A stretch of DNA of 64,000 nucleotides from Pedobacter roseus (lineage in GTDB: Bacteria; Bacteroidota; Bacteroidia; Sphingobacteriales; Sphingobacteriaceae), in NCBI RefSeq assembly GCF_014395225.1, contig NZ_CP060723.1, positions 2,108,001-2,172,000 on the forward strand, read 5' to 3'. Below, one piece after another: positions 9,929 to 18,683 of the stretch. Positions within the stretch are counted from its first letter, which is position 1. Each line of letters begins with the position of its first letter. The notes beneath the pieces are model-generated. The model was not told the DNA's origin and did no database searches. It saw nothing but the letters and a program-made list of their open reading frames with translations. The translations under genes were made by a program, and so were the position numbers.

Positions 9929-11521
9929 TTAATAAGTAGCTGCTAATTTCAATGCATTATAAGCATTCACAACACCACCACTGATACAAAGATCAGAGAA
10001 AGGAACAGAAACTTTTTCAGCACCTGGCTCTTCACCTTTGGCATATTCTACATTGTGGTTAACCTTGGTAACCGATTTAACGATAATTTCTTTTACCTGG
10101 GCCGCAGTTAATTTTGGATAATAAGAACGGATTAATCCGGCTAAACCTGCCACAACAGGAGAGGCCATACTGGTACCATCTAAGTTTTTGTATTTAGAAC
10201 CCGGTACCGTAGAGTAAATCTGAACACCTGGTGCAAAAACATCTACCTGCTCTTTACCAAAGTTAGAGAAACTTGCTTTAAGGGTTTCATCATCTTTAGG
10301 TCCCGAAGCACCAACTGTAATCCATGAAGCGATGGTTTTTGCATCTAAGTCTTTATGGTTAGGGAAATTGTTTTCTACATCAATATTTTTGTTTTCGTTA
10401 CCTGCTGCCTGTACAATCAATACATCTTTAGATGCTGCATATTTCATGGCTTCGTTAACAATGGCCTTGTTCCAGCTGTAAGCCTTACCAAAACTCATGT
10501 TGATTACTTTTGCGCCATTATCAACCGCATAGCGAATGGCGTTAGCAACATCTTTATCCCTTTCATCACCATTTGGAGTACAACGCACACCCATAATGGC
10601 AACATTATCTGCCACACCTAAAATACCTAGTTTGTTGGTTCTGTCAGCAGCAATAATACCAGCAACGTGTGTTCCGTGCATGGCATCCGGACCAGCTACA
10701 TCATTATTGCCATAAAATTTTTCGGTTACATTGTTTGGATCATCGCCTACAATCGAGCGTGGATCATAATCAAGATTTAAATTATAATTTGCTTGACGGG
10801 TGTAATAATCCAATCCCTCTACGATCTGATCTTCGTAAAAGTCTTTAAAACTTCCTTTTTCAAGTTGCTGACTTAATACATTCTGTATCCTGCCTTCAAC
10901 TTCGGTTGATGGTTTAAAGTTTTTAAAATCCTCAACTGTTGGGTTTTCTTTTCCGATCTTTTTTACAACAGCATCTAATGCATTTTTGAAACCGGTAATG
11001 CCAGCTAAATTTTCTTTAGCTTCTGCTAATTGTTTTTCTAAATCTGCGCGTTCTGCTTTAAAAGTTTCGAAATCTTTTTTATCCTTTTCTGCAACGTTTG
11101 CATCTGTAGTACTGGCAAAACGTTCCTGATCGCGGCGTACCAAACGTGTTAATTCCAATGTTTCAAAATTTACCGATTCTTTCGGTCCACCGATAAAATT
11201 CCAGCCGTTAATATCATCAATATAACCGTTTTTATCGTCGTCTTTACCATTACCGGCAATCTCATTGGTATTTACCCACATAATGCGTTTTAAGTCTTCA
11301 TGTGTGGCTTCAACACCGCCATCGTTAACAGCAACAATCACTTTTACCGATTTTTTACCTTTTAAAAGTTCTTTATATGCTTTTTCGGTGCTGATTCCGA
11401 ATGTACTGTCACCTTTAAGATCAAGATTTTGCCAATTGGCTTTTTGTGCATTAACTAATGTTGGCACTGCACTTACGAGCGCCAAACTTAAAAGCGTTCT
11501 GAAAATTCTACTCTTATTCAT
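9929..11521 (-). CDS. Subtilisin-like S8 family serine peptidase, exported
   Basis: This 530-residue protein has a signal peptide ending near VNAQ (residue 26). The catalytic triad is visible: Asp67 (VAVNDGGVE), His282 (HGTHVAG) and Ser451 (DGTSMASPVVAG), with the oxyanion Asn375 (AAGNEN). The Asp-to-His spacing (~215 residues) is much longer than in classic subtilisins because of a charged helical insertion at ~120-280 that looks partly coiled-coil. Proteases of this layout are common in Bacteroidota and act in the periplasm or outside the cell. No C-terminal type IX sorting domain is seen. The gene is monocistronic, ending at the bidirectional terminator. Confidence 0.92.
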   Translation of the reverse strand: MNKSRIFRTLLSLALVSAVPTLVNAQKANWQNLDLKGDSTFGISTEKAYKELLKGKKSVKVIVAVNDGGVEATHEDLKRIMWVNTNEIAGNGKDDDKNGYIDDINGWNFIGGPKESVNFETLELTRLVRRDQERFASTTDANVAEKDKKDFETFKAERADLEKQLAEAKENLAGITGFKNALDAVVKKIGKENPTVEDFKNFKPSTEVEGRIQNVLSQQLEKGSFKDFYEDQIVEGLDYYTRQANYNLNLDYDPRSIVGDDPNNVTEKFYGNNDVAGPDAMHGTHVAGIIAADRTNKLGILGVADNVAIMGVRCTPNGDERDKDVANAIRYAVDNGAKVINMSFGKAYSWNKAIVNEAMKYAASKDVLIVQAAGNENKNIDVENNFPNHKDLDAKTIASWITVGASGPKDDETLKASFSNFGKEQVDVFAPGVQIYSTVPGSKYKNLDGTSMASPVVAGLAGLIRSYYPKLTAAQVKEIIVKSVTKVNHNVEYAKGEEPGAEKVSVPFSDLCISGGVVNAYNALKLAATY

Positions 11522-11620
11522 TTATTTATTTTTGTATTAAACGTCGAAAGTTAATTTTAATTTTTTTATTGAAAGAAATTGTAGCAAAAATTATGCTTTT
11601 GGCATATTTTATTAGATAAA

Positions 11621-11733
11621 TCGTCATTCCCGGGTAAGCGGGAATCTTAAGGCTCATAGTATTACGATTATCTTCAATGAGCATCACGTATTGCTAATAA
11701 AAATTAAGCCGTGGTTTGTGTACCCACGGACCA
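11621..11733. repeat. Intergenic inverted-repeat cluster (CATTCCCG and GCCGTGG types)
   Basis: The 286-bp gap between the S8 and DUF4142 genes holds a short palindrome at 11621-11650 (CATTCCCGGGTAAGCGGGAATC) and a second hairpin at 11704-11733 (CCGTGG...CCCACGG). The first matches a copy at 22669-22695 and the second resembles 21557-21590. Both look like small dispersed, REP-like repeats. No gene is seen in the gap. Confidence 0.6.
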
Positions 11734-11755
11734 TTATCTTATAATAAGATTAAAA

Positions 11756-11788
11756 AAAAATCCTGAGACAATTCGTCCAGGATTTTTT
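11756..11788 (-). terminator. Intrinsic terminator of the DUF4142 gene
   Basis: AATCCTG-A-GAC and GTC-CAGGATT form the stem (11759-11784), flanked by A-runs and T-runs. Read on the minus strand it follows the DUF4142 stop codon by ~20 bp. Confidence 0.75.
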
Positions 11789-11807
11789 GCTTAAAAATAA
11801 GCTGTCT

Positions 11808-12404
11808 CTATTTTAAGCCAGCTACAATCTTTTTTGCCATTTCATCATGCGATTCAATTACTTTTAAAGTATTAGTAGCCCATTCTTTAACGCTTTGGTC
11901 GCGATTTTCTGTTCCTTGTTTAAATAACGCCACTGTTTTATCATGGTCAGTTACCATCATATCCATATAATGTTTATCGAAAGCAGCGCCTGTCATTTTT
12001 TTCATTTCATCCAAATGAATCTGCTGATCGGCAGGTAAAGCTTCCGGAGTAATCACTTTTTTGCTCTGAGCTAATGTTTTTAATTCGGTATTTGCCTTCG
12101 TGTGATCAGCCAGCATTTTCGCTGCAAAATCTTTAACTTCAGCACTTTTTGCATTTTTAGCAGCAATTTTTGCTGCTTCAACTTCCATAATGCCACCAAC
12201 AGCCGCTTTTCTTAAAAAGGTAGCACCTGCTTCATCAATACCCGATTCGGTACTTTCAGATCCGGTAACATGGTTGCCATTTACCATGGTGGTATCTCCG
12301 GAAACACTGTCTTTCGTAGTTGCTGATTTTTTATCTGCAGTTTGACAGGCCTGGAATGATAGGGCTAATGCAAAAGCTGTAGACAATAAAAATATCTTTT
12401 TCAT
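11808..12404 (-). CDS. DUF4142 domain-containing lipoprotein
   Basis: This 198-residue protein has a lipobox (FQAC, Cys20) followed by a Ser/Thr/Lys-rich linker and a DUF4142 helical bundle (~60-195). DUF4142 is a ferritin-like four-helix family of unknown biochemical function, often predicted periplasmic and linked to stress. Visible family features are FLRKAAVGGIMEVEAAKIAAKNA (with several Ala-rich turns), LADHTKANTELKTLA and the terminal helix with HDEMAKKI. It is monocistronic with its own terminator. Family assignment is firm; function is not. Confidence 0.85.
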   Translation of the reverse strand: MKKIFLLSTAFALALSFQACQTADKKSATTKDSVSGDTTMVNGNHVTGSESTESGIDEAGATFLRKAAVGGIMEVEAAKIAAKNAKSAEVKDFAAKMLADHTKANTELKTLAQSKKVITPEALPADQQIHLDEMKKMTGAAFDKHYMDMMVTDHDKTVALFKQGTENRDQSVKEWATNTLKVIESHDEMAKKIVAGLK

Positions 12405-12463
12405 GTTTTTTCTATGTTTTGATGTGTATGGAAAACACAGGAACTTAAAAAAGGTTTTTTAAT

Positions 12464-12910
12464 CTATTCTGCAGCTTTACTGTAAATATCCGGAATTACA
12501 ATACCCATTTGCCTTTCAGGATTTTCAATCTGTGAAAAACCAAATTGTTCATACAAGCCATGGGCATCCAATGTGGCCAGTTGATAACGGCGTAATCCCT
12601 GCAGGTCAGGGTGAAAGATCATAAACGACATCAGCTTTTTGGATAAACCCAAACCGCGATAACTATCTTTAACATACACATCGCAAAGCCATGCAAATGT
12701 AGCTTTATCGGTTACCCATCTTGCAAAACCAACTTGTTCCGGCCCTTTATAAATGCCGAAGCATAGCGAATTTTCAATAGAGCGTTTTACCGTATCAAAT
12801 GGAATGTTTTTGGCCCAATAAGATGCTGTACTTAAATAATGGTGGATGGCCTCTATATCTAAAAGATCCTTTTTGTCGGAAAATATAAATCCGTTTTCGC
12901 TGATTTCCAC
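12464..12910 (-). CDS. GNAT family N-acetyltransferase
   Basis: This 148-residue protein has the GNAT fold: the acetyl-CoA-binding loop YRGLGLS (motif A, R/Q-x-x-G-x-G/A) follows the beta-strand CDVYVKDS, and the C-terminal YEQFGF is the usual motif B tail. The acceptor substrate is not predictable. The start is GTG at 12910; no in-frame ATG is close. The C-terminus (ERQMGIVIPDIY) resembles small 'YjaB/aminoglycoside-like' GNATs of Bacteroidota. Its stop is ~60 bp upstream of the DUF4142 gene start. Confidence 0.85.
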   Translation of the reverse strand: MEISENGFIFSDKKDLLDIEAIHHYLSTASYWAKNIPFDTVKRSIENSLCFGIYKGPEQVGFARWVTDKATFAWLCDVYVKDSYRGLGLSKKLMSFMIFHPDLQGLRRYQLATLDAHGLYEQFGFSQIENPERQMGIVIPDIYSKAAE

Positions 12911-12918
12911 GTTGTTTG

Positions 12919-13036
12919 GGTTAACTGGTTAATTGTTTAAATCGGTTAACTGTAGAGATTTGTTAATTGTTGAAATTGGTTAACTGATAGATTTAGCTAA
13001 AACAGTTAACCAATTAACCAGTTTATACAATTAACC
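12919..13036. repeat. Intergenic GGTTAATTG-type repeat
   Basis: This gap is filled with repeated GGTTAACTG/GGTTAATTG motifs in both orientations. A 23-base stretch (12927-12949) is identical to 48178-48200 and differs at one base from the complement of 35610-35632, so this is a dispersed family. Confidence 0.7.
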
Positions 13037-13039
13037 CTA

Positions 13040-13531
13040 TTAATTACGCATATTAATATATTGCAGTGGCTGGCCGAAATCTTCGTTTCTGCAAAGATTG
13101 ATTACCGCTTGTAAATCGTCGATTTTTTTTGCCGTTACACGTACCTGATCATCCATAATAGAAGCTTGAACTTTTAATCCGCTGGCTTTAATCTTGGCAA
13201 CAACTTTTTTAGCTGCATCTTTATCCAATCCTTCTTTAATGCTGATTTCTTTTCGGATCATGTTTCCCGAAGCCTGTTGCTCATCGCCAAAATCCAAACT
13301 TTTAGGGTCTAAATTCTGTTTCATCATCCTCGAAATAATCGAACCTTCTATGGCTTTAAGTCGCATGTCGTCTTCAGTAACTATCGTTACCACATTTGTT
13401 TTTTTATCCAGTTCGACGGTGCTTTTTGATCCGTTAAAGTCGAATCGGTTAAGGATTTCCTTTTTCGCATTGTTGATCGCATTATCCAATGTTTGCGCAT
13501 CAACTTTACTTACTATATCAAAAGAAGGCAT
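13040..13531 (-). CDS. yajQ: YajQ family cyclic-di-GMP-binding protein
   Basis: This 163-residue protein is full length for the YajQ family and begins with the signature MPSFDIVSKVD. The two ferredoxin-like halves are recognisable, with FDFNGSKSTVELD in the first and the C-terminal DDLQAVINLCRNEDFGQPLQYINMRN block, which is nearly invariant. YajQ proteins bind cyclic di-GMP in some proteobacteria and also nucleotides or RNA; the ligand here is unknown. The protein is cytoplasmic. The gene is divergent from the H1-like gene 75 bp away. Confidence 0.93.
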   Translation of the reverse strand: MPSFDIVSKVDAQTLDNAINNAKKEILNRFDFNGSKSTVELDKKTNVVTIVTEDDMRLKAIEGSIISRMMKQNLDPKSLDFGDEQQASGNMIRKEISIKEGLDKDAAKKVVAKIKASGLKVQASIMDDQVRVTAKKIDDLQAVINLCRNEDFGQPLQYINMRN

Positions 13532-13606
13532 GGTTTTAGCTTTAAAGTAAAAAAATAAGTAGATTTAGTAGAAATTAATCTAGGTCACAAAAAAACGAAA
13601 AATAAT

Positions 13607-14236
13607 ATGAAAACCACTAAACCAAAGTCTCAAAAAAAGATCACCAAGAAAGAAGTCAAAAAACAATTAGAGCAATCTATCACAGATAAATTCCTGGATG
13701 TTATTAAAAGTTTAGGTCACGATGTATCTGAAATTAGTACAGAGGTGGGTAAGGCGAGTAAGCGTGTGGCGAAGAAATTAACCAAGAAATTTACGATTGT
13801 AAAAGCCGATGTGGGCCAAAAAATAGATGATTTATTGCACGCCTCAAAAGAAAAGGCAAAAGCAGCGAAAAAACCAGTTGCAAAAGCGGTTAGCAAAGCA
13901 GAAAAATCTGCCGAAAAAGTGGTAAAAAAAGCTGTAGCGAAAGCTAAACCAGTTGTTCAGAGTATTAAAGTAGCGGCTATTGAAACCGAAGAAAAAGCTG
14001 AAAAAGTGTTGGCGAAACCTGTTACTGAGGTTAAAAAAGCAGTTGCGGCATCGACCACAGTTGCCAAAAAAGCGGTAGCAACAGCAAGTAATGCTCCTGC
14101 AAAGGCTACAGCAACTGTAAAAAAAGCTGCGGCTCCTGTGGCTGAGCCAGAAAAGGCAGCTACAGTTGTTAAAAAAACGGTAGCTAAAGCCGCACCTGCC
14201 GTTAAGAAAGTGGTTAAAGCTCCGGCTAAAAAATAA
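13607..14236 (+). CDS. Histone H1-like Lys/Ala-rich protein
   Basis: This 209-residue, very basic protein has an N-terminal region (1-75; LEQSITDKFLDVIKSLGHDV) of mixed composition that may be helical. The C-terminal ~130 residues are low-complexity KKAVAKA/KKPVAKA repeats like the tail of histone H1 and of bacterial H1-like or AlgP proteins. A role in nucleoid binding is inferred from composition only; a phasin-like role cannot be excluded. The shadow frame on the opposite strand is an artefact of the repeats. A terminator lies 65 bp downstream, right before ppk1. Confidence 0.75.
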   Translation: MKTTKPKSQKKITKKEVKKQLEQSITDKFLDVIKSLGHDVSEISTEVGKASKRVAKKLTKKFTIVKADVGQKIDDLLHASKEKAKAAKKPVAKAVSKAEKSAEKVVKKAVAKAKPVVQSIKVAAIETEEKAEKVLAKPVTEVKKAVAASTTVAKKAVATASNAPAKATATVKKAAAPVAEPEKAATVVKKTVAKAAPAVKKVVKAPAKK

Positions 14237-14300
14237 TTTGTTAACGTTAATACGTAGATGAATTAACATCGATTTAACAAATTAATATGCAGTTTTGAGC

Positions 14301-14334
14301 ATCCCTGTTTTTGGCAGGGATTTTTTATTTTTTT
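14301..14334 (+). terminator. Terminator-like hairpin abutting the ppk1 start
   Basis: ATCCCTG (14301-14307) pairs with CAGGGAT (14315-14321) around a 7-nt loop, followed by a T-rich run to 14334. The ppk1 ATG is at 14337, so this could end the H1-like transcript or attenuate ppk1. Confidence 0.7.
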
Positions 14335-14336
14335 AA

Positions 14337-16397
14337 ATGAGCAATAAGAAGATCCCCTTTTTTAACCGCGAAATTAGCTGGCTTTACTTTAACGATCGTG
14401 TGCTGCAGGAAGCTGCCGACGAAACCGTGCCCTTAATTGAGCGAATTAAATTTCTATCCATATTTTCTTCAAATTTAGAAGAGTTTTATCGGGTAAGGGT
14501 AGCCACCATGACCAGGCTTACCAACCTGAACGATAAAGCAAAAGCACTTTTAGGATTTAACCCCAGGAAAATTCTGAACGAAATTAAAAACATTGTGGTA
14601 AAGCAGGAGCGAAAATTCGACCAGCTTTTTCAGGCCACTTTAATCAACGAACTTGCCCAGAACAGGATTTTTATTTTAAATGATACCCAACTGAACGTAA
14701 GCAGGGGCGAGTTTGTGAAAAACCACTTTAGGGATAAGATTCTATCCAACCTGGTTCCGATTATGCTGGATATGGACAAACCTTTTCCAGAGTTAAAAGA
14801 TCGTTATTTATATTTCTTCGTAAAACTATCTAAAAAAGACACAAAAGTAAGGGAAAAGTATGCCCTCATTGAAATTCCGCCTAATTTACCCCGGTTTTTG
14901 GTGCTTCCGGAAACAAATGACCTGAAATTTATCATTCTTGCTGAAGATATCATCCGTTATTGTCTGGACGATATTTTTTACGTTTTTACCTACGATAATT
15001 TAGAAGCTTATTCCATTCAGCTCACCCGTGATGCAGAACTGGATATCGATAAAAACATCAACGATAAGTTTATCGAAGATTTAAAAAGCAGCTTAGAAAA
15101 ACGCAAAAAAGGCAAACCTATGCGTTTGCTTTATGATTCGGCCATGCCTTTGAATATGCTCACCGTTTTGGTTAATAAATTAAAGCTGGAGGCAGAAAGT
15201 TTAATCCCCGGTAACCGTTACCATAAATTCGGCGATTTTATTGCTTTCCCGAATGTAGGCAAAAAGGAACTGGAATATGCACCAAATGTGCCGCTGAAGG
15301 TGCACGACTTGCATAGGACTCAAAGTATGTTTAATAGGGTGGCTCAGCGCGATTACCTGGTGAATTTACCTTACCAATCTTACGATTACATCATATTGTT
15401 TCTGCGTGAAGCTGCAATTGATCCAAAAGTTACCGAAATACAGATTACTTTATATCGTTTGGCCGAAAACTCGAAGGTAATTAATGCTTTGATCAACGCG
15501 GCTAAAAATGGAAAGGCTGTTTCTGTCTTATTAGAGCTTAAAGCCCGTTTTGATGAGCAGGCCAATATTTATTGGACAACCCGTTTAATGGAAGAAGGTG
15601 TTAAGGTAAATTATGGTTTAACCGATTATAAGGTGCACTCCAAAATCTGCCTGGTTAAACGGATTGAAAAAGATAAACCCGTGTATTATGCCAATTTAGC
15701 CACCGGTAATTTTAACGAAAAAACCGCCGGTTTATATTGCGACCATAGTATTTTTACCGCAAAAAAGGAGATTACCAACGATTTGGTGAAACTTTTTGAT
15801 GCCCTGAACAAACGTACGGTAACCAAAGGTTTTAAACATTTAATTGTATCGCCTTTAGAGAGCCGCTCCAAACTGGTTAATTTTATTAACCGCGAAATCA
15901 GGAACGCAAAGCAGGGTAAATTGGCTTATATCATGTTAAAAGTGAACAGTTTGGCCGATGAAGGCATTATTGCCAAACTTTATGATGCGAGCAATGCAGG
16001 GGTTAAAATCCAGTTAATTATCAGGGGAATCTGTTGCCTTGTGCCTGGTGTAAAGGGTTTCAGCGAAAATATAACCGCCATCAGTATCATTGATAAATTT
16101 CTGGAGCATGCCAGGGTATACATTTTCGGGAACAATGGTAAAAACGATATGTATCTCTCTTCTGCCGACTTAATGAGCCGGAACTTTGAGCACCGTGTAG
16201 AGGTGGGCTTTCCGGTTTTAGATCACGATGTAAAACAGGAAATACAGGACATTATCGATCTGCAATTGCAGGACAATACTAAATCGAGGCAGATTAATGC
16301 CTTAAACAACAACAAATACCATAAAAACAGATTAAGTAAAAAAATAAGGGCGCAAGTAGATATTTATAACTATTTAAAAACCAAGCATCAATCATAA
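14337..16397 (+). CDS. ppk1: Polyphosphate kinase 1
   Basis: This 686-residue enzyme is full length. It makes inorganic polyphosphate from ATP and the reaction is reversible. The N-domain starts FFNREISWLYFNDRVLQEA and SNLEEFYRVRVATM, both PPK1 signatures. The catalytic phospholipase-D-like domains carry the His autophosphorylated in PPK1 (His434 in YKVHSKICLV) and the later block NFEHRVEVGFPV. The start is fixed by family alignment although it sits directly after a T-run with no ribosome-binding site. The stop overlaps the ppx start by one base (TAATG), so the two are translationally coupled. Confidence 0.95.
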   Translation: MSNKKIPFFNREISWLYFNDRVLQEAADETVPLIERIKFLSIFSSNLEEFYRVRVATMTRLTNLNDKAKALLGFNPRKILNEIKNIVVKQERKFDQLFQATLINELAQNRIFILNDTQLNVSRGEFVKNHFRDKILSNLVPIMLDMDKPFPELKDRYLYFFVKLSKKDTKVREKYALIEIPPNLPRFLVLPETNDLKFIILAEDIIRYCLDDIFYVFTYDNLEAYSIQLTRDAELDIDKNINDKFIEDLKSSLEKRKKGKPMRLLYDSAMPLNMLTVLVNKLKLEAESLIPGNRYHKFGDFIAFPNVGKKELEYAPNVPLKVHDLHRTQSMFNRVAQRDYLVNLPYQSYDYIILFLREAAIDPKVTEIQITLYRLAENSKVINALINAAKNGKAVSVLLELKARFDEQANIYWTTRLMEEGVKVNYGLTDYKVHSKICLVKRIEKDKPVYYANLATGNFNEKTAGLYCDHSIFTAKKEITNDLVKLFDALNKRTVTKGFKHLIVSPLESRSKLVNFINREIRNAKQGKLAYIMLKVNSLADEGIIAKLYDASNAGVKIQLIIRGICCLVPGVKGFSENITAISIIDKFLEHARVYIFGNNGKNDMYLSSADLMSRNFEHRVEVGFPVLDHDVKQEIQDIIDLQLQDNTKSRQINALNNNKYHKNRLSKKIRAQVDIYNYLKTKHQS

Positions 16398-17278
16398 TGT
16401 TAAGATACGCAGCTATAGATATCGGTTCGAATGCAGTGAGGTTACTCATTGCGGATATCAGCAAACAAGACGGAAAATACAAATACAAAAAAAATACCTT
16501 AATCCGTGTGCCGCTCCGCCTGGGCGATGATGCGTTTTTAGATCAACATATTTCAGACAAAAAATCAGCAGACCTGGTCAAAACCATGACGGCTTTTAAA
16601 AATCTGATGGATGTTTATCATGTTTCCGAATATTTAGCCTGTGCAACTTCTGCCATGAGGGAAGCCCGCAATGGACAGGATATCGTAAAACTGATTAAAG
16701 AACAAACTGACGTTACTTTAGAGATTATTGAAGGACAACGTGAAGCAAATATTATTTACGCCAACCATATTGAAGAAGAATTAGACGAAAACAAAACCTA
16801 TTTATATATTGATGTAGGTGGTGGAAGTACTGAATTATCTGTTTTTGTAAAAGGTTCACCAGAAGTTTCACGATCTTTTAATATCGGTACCATCAGGATG
16901 CTCGATAACCAGGATAAAGAAGAAACCTGGGAGGAGATGAAAGATTGGGTGAAAGAACACACCAAAGCTTATAAGCACCTTGCGGGTATTGGTACAGGTG
17001 GCAATATCAATAAACTTTTCCGCATGTCGGATGAGAAAGAAAATGCGCCTTTATCCTTACAGAAGTTAAATTCGATGTATAATAAATTGACGAGCTACTC
17101 TTTAAAAGAGCGGATCAATACTTTAGGTTTAAATCCCGATCGTGCTGATGTTATTATACCAGCCTGCGAAATTTACCTCACTTTAATGAAATGGACAGGA
17201 ATTAAACAGATTTATGTGCCTAAAGTGGGTATGGCAGATGGGATTATTAAATTGTTGATCGAGGAAAAATTGGATTAG
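16397..17278 (+). CDS. Ppx/GppA family exopolyphosphatase
   Basis: This 293-residue protein has the ASKHA-fold motifs of Ppx/GppA: AAIDIGSNAVRLLIAD at the N-terminus, CATSAMREARN and the phosphate-binding YIDVGGGSTELSVF (~136-149). The length equals the N-terminal two-domain core; the C-terminal HD-like domain of E. coli Ppx is missing, as in the short forms. It removes terminal phosphates from polyphosphate or hydrolyses pppGpp; coupling to ppk1 favours polyphosphate. It overlaps ppk1 by one base and ends in a strong terminator. Confidence 0.92.
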   Translation: MLRYAAIDIGSNAVRLLIADISKQDGKYKYKKNTLIRVPLRLGDDAFLDQHISDKKSADLVKTMTAFKNLMDVYHVSEYLACATSAMREARNGQDIVKLIKEQTDVTLEIIEGQREANIIYANHIEEELDENKTYLYIDVGGGSTELSVFVKGSPEVSRSFNIGTIRMLDNQDKEETWEEMKDWVKEHTKAYKHLAGIGTGGNINKLFRMSDEKENAPLSLQKLNSMYNKLTSYSLKERINTLGLNPDRADVIIPACEIYLTLMKWTGIKQIYVPKVGMADGIIKLLIEEKLD

Positions 17279-17299
17279 ACTATTAGATAATAAAAAGTA

Positions 17300-17337
17300 A
17301 ACCCCTCGTTAATTAAAAATTAGCGAGGGGTTTTTAT
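17300..17337 (+). terminator. Intrinsic terminator of ppk1-ppx
   Basis: ACCCCTCGTTAATT pairs with AATTAGCGAGGGGT (one G-T pair) around an AAA loop, followed by TTTTT. A-runs on the left side may let it serve the convergent aminotransferase gene too. Confidence 0.85.
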
Positions 17338-17373
17338 AAAACTGTTAACCGAAAATTGCTAACTGCAAACTGA

Positions 17374-18570
17374 TTAAGCTAATTTACCTAATGCTTCTTT
17401 AATTCTTCTTAATGCTTCTACCAAACTCTCGTCTGATGCTGCATAAGATAAACGGATATAGTTATTATTACCGAAAGAATCACCACCAACAGTAGCTACG
17501 TGACCAACGTTCAATAAGTATAATGCTAAATCTGAAGAATCTTTGATTACATTTCCATCAGCATCTTTTTTACCAAAGAATGAGCTGATTTCAGGGAAGA
17601 AATAGAAAGCACCATCAGGCAGATTGGTTTTTACACCCGGAATTTCGTTTAATAAGTTATAAACCAGTTCTCTGCGGCGTAAAAATGCTTCTTTCATCTC
17701 TAAAACGCTCGCTAATCCTTGCTCGTAAGCTACAATACCGGCTCTTTGTGCAATAGAACAAGTTCCGGAAGTGGTTTGTCCCTGTAATTTATCGTTAGCA
17801 GCCGCTATTTCTTTATTTGCGGCGATATAACCTAATCTCCATCCAGTCATGGCGAAAGCTTTAGAGAAACCATTTACAATGATTACACGGTCTTTAATGC
17901 TATCAAACTGGGCGATTGATTCATGTTTGTCAACAAAGTTGATATGCTCATAAATCTCATCAGAAAGGATATAGATATTTGGATATTTTTCAAAAACGGC
18001 AACTAATGCAGCCAATTCTTCTTTACTGTAAACCGAGCCAGTTGGGTTACAAGGAGAAGAAAACATGAAAAGTTTCGATTTCGGTGTAATGGCTGCTTCT
18101 AACTGTGCTGGTGTAATTTTAAAATTGCTTTCAATATCGGTATCGATAAAAACAGATTTTCCTTCCGCTAAGGTGACCATTTCTGAATAAGAAACCCAAT
18201 AAGGTGTTGGAATGATCACTTCATCATCCGGATCGATCAAAGTTAAAATTACATTCGATAATGACTGTTTCGCACCTGTTGAAACAACGATCTGAGAGAT
18301 ATCATAATCGAGGTTATTTTCTGTTTTTAACTTATTTACGATGGCCTGGCGCAGATCAGGGTAGCCCGGTACTGGCGAATAACGCGTATAATTTTCGTCT
18401 AATGCTTTTTTAGCAGCATTTTTCACATGGTCAGGCGTATTAAAATCGGGTTCACCAACACTTAAACTAATGATATTTATGCCCTTAGACGCTAGTTCGC
18501 GGCCAAGTTTGGTCATTTTAAGGGTTGCAGATTCTGATAGACTGTTGATTCTTTTCGATAAGGTGCTCAT
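17374..18570 (-). CDS. Class I PLP-dependent aminotransferase (aspartate aminotransferase type)
   Basis: This 398-residue enzyme is full length for the AspC subgroup Ib. Visible motifs are SLSVGEPDFNTP near the N-terminus, YSPVPGYPDLRQAI, CNPTGSVYSKEEL, the SDEIYEHINF block with the PLP-pyridine Asp, and the PLP Schiff-base lysine in NGFSKAFAMTGWRLGY. It transfers amino groups between aspartate (or a related amino acid) and 2-oxoglutarate in the cytoplasm. The gene is monocistronic, convergent with ppx and divergent from the CDF gene. A TATATTTG -7 element lies ~20 bp upstream of the ATG. Confidence 0.93.
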   Translation of the reverse strand: MSTLSKRINSLSESATLKMTKLGRELASKGINIISLSVGEPDFNTPDHVKNAAKKALDENYTRYSPVPGYPDLRQAIVNKLKTENNLDYDISQIVVSTGAKQSLSNVILTLIDPDDEVIIPTPYWVSYSEMVTLAEGKSVFIDTDIESNFKITPAQLEAAITPKSKLFMFSSPCNPTGSVYSKEELAALVAVFEKYPNIYILSDEIYEHINFVDKHESIAQFDSIKDRVIIVNGFSKAFAMTGWRLGYIAANKEIAAANDKLQGQTTSGTCSIAQRAGIVAYEQGLASVLEMKEAFLRRRELVYNLLNEIPGVKTNLPDGAFYFFPEISSFFGKKDADGNVIKDSSDLALYLLNVGHVATVGGDSFGNNNYIRLSYAASDESLVEALRRIKEALGKLA

Positions 18571-18588
18571 GGTTAATTACTTTGAGCG

Positions 18589-18596
18589 CAAATATA
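18589..18596 (-). promoter_or_regulatory. Candidate -7 element (TATATTTG) for the aminotransferase gene
   Basis: Read on the minus strand, TATATTTG fits the Bacteroidota TAnnTTTG -7 consensus and lies 18 bp before the ATG at 18570. No clear -33 TTG was seen at the ideal spacing. Confidence 0.4.
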
Positions 18597-18683
18597 TAAA
18601 CCAAATATTATTCTGCACTAAAAAAGGCAGAGTTTTTCACAATTAATTTATCGGTTAACCGTATTTTTGAAAAAAATATACTG

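Noticed and set aside
13844..14269. Long reading frame on the minus strand over the H1-like gene
   Set aside because: Translation is Phe/Cys/Arg-rich low complexity, the mirror of Lys/Ala codon repeats on the plus strand.
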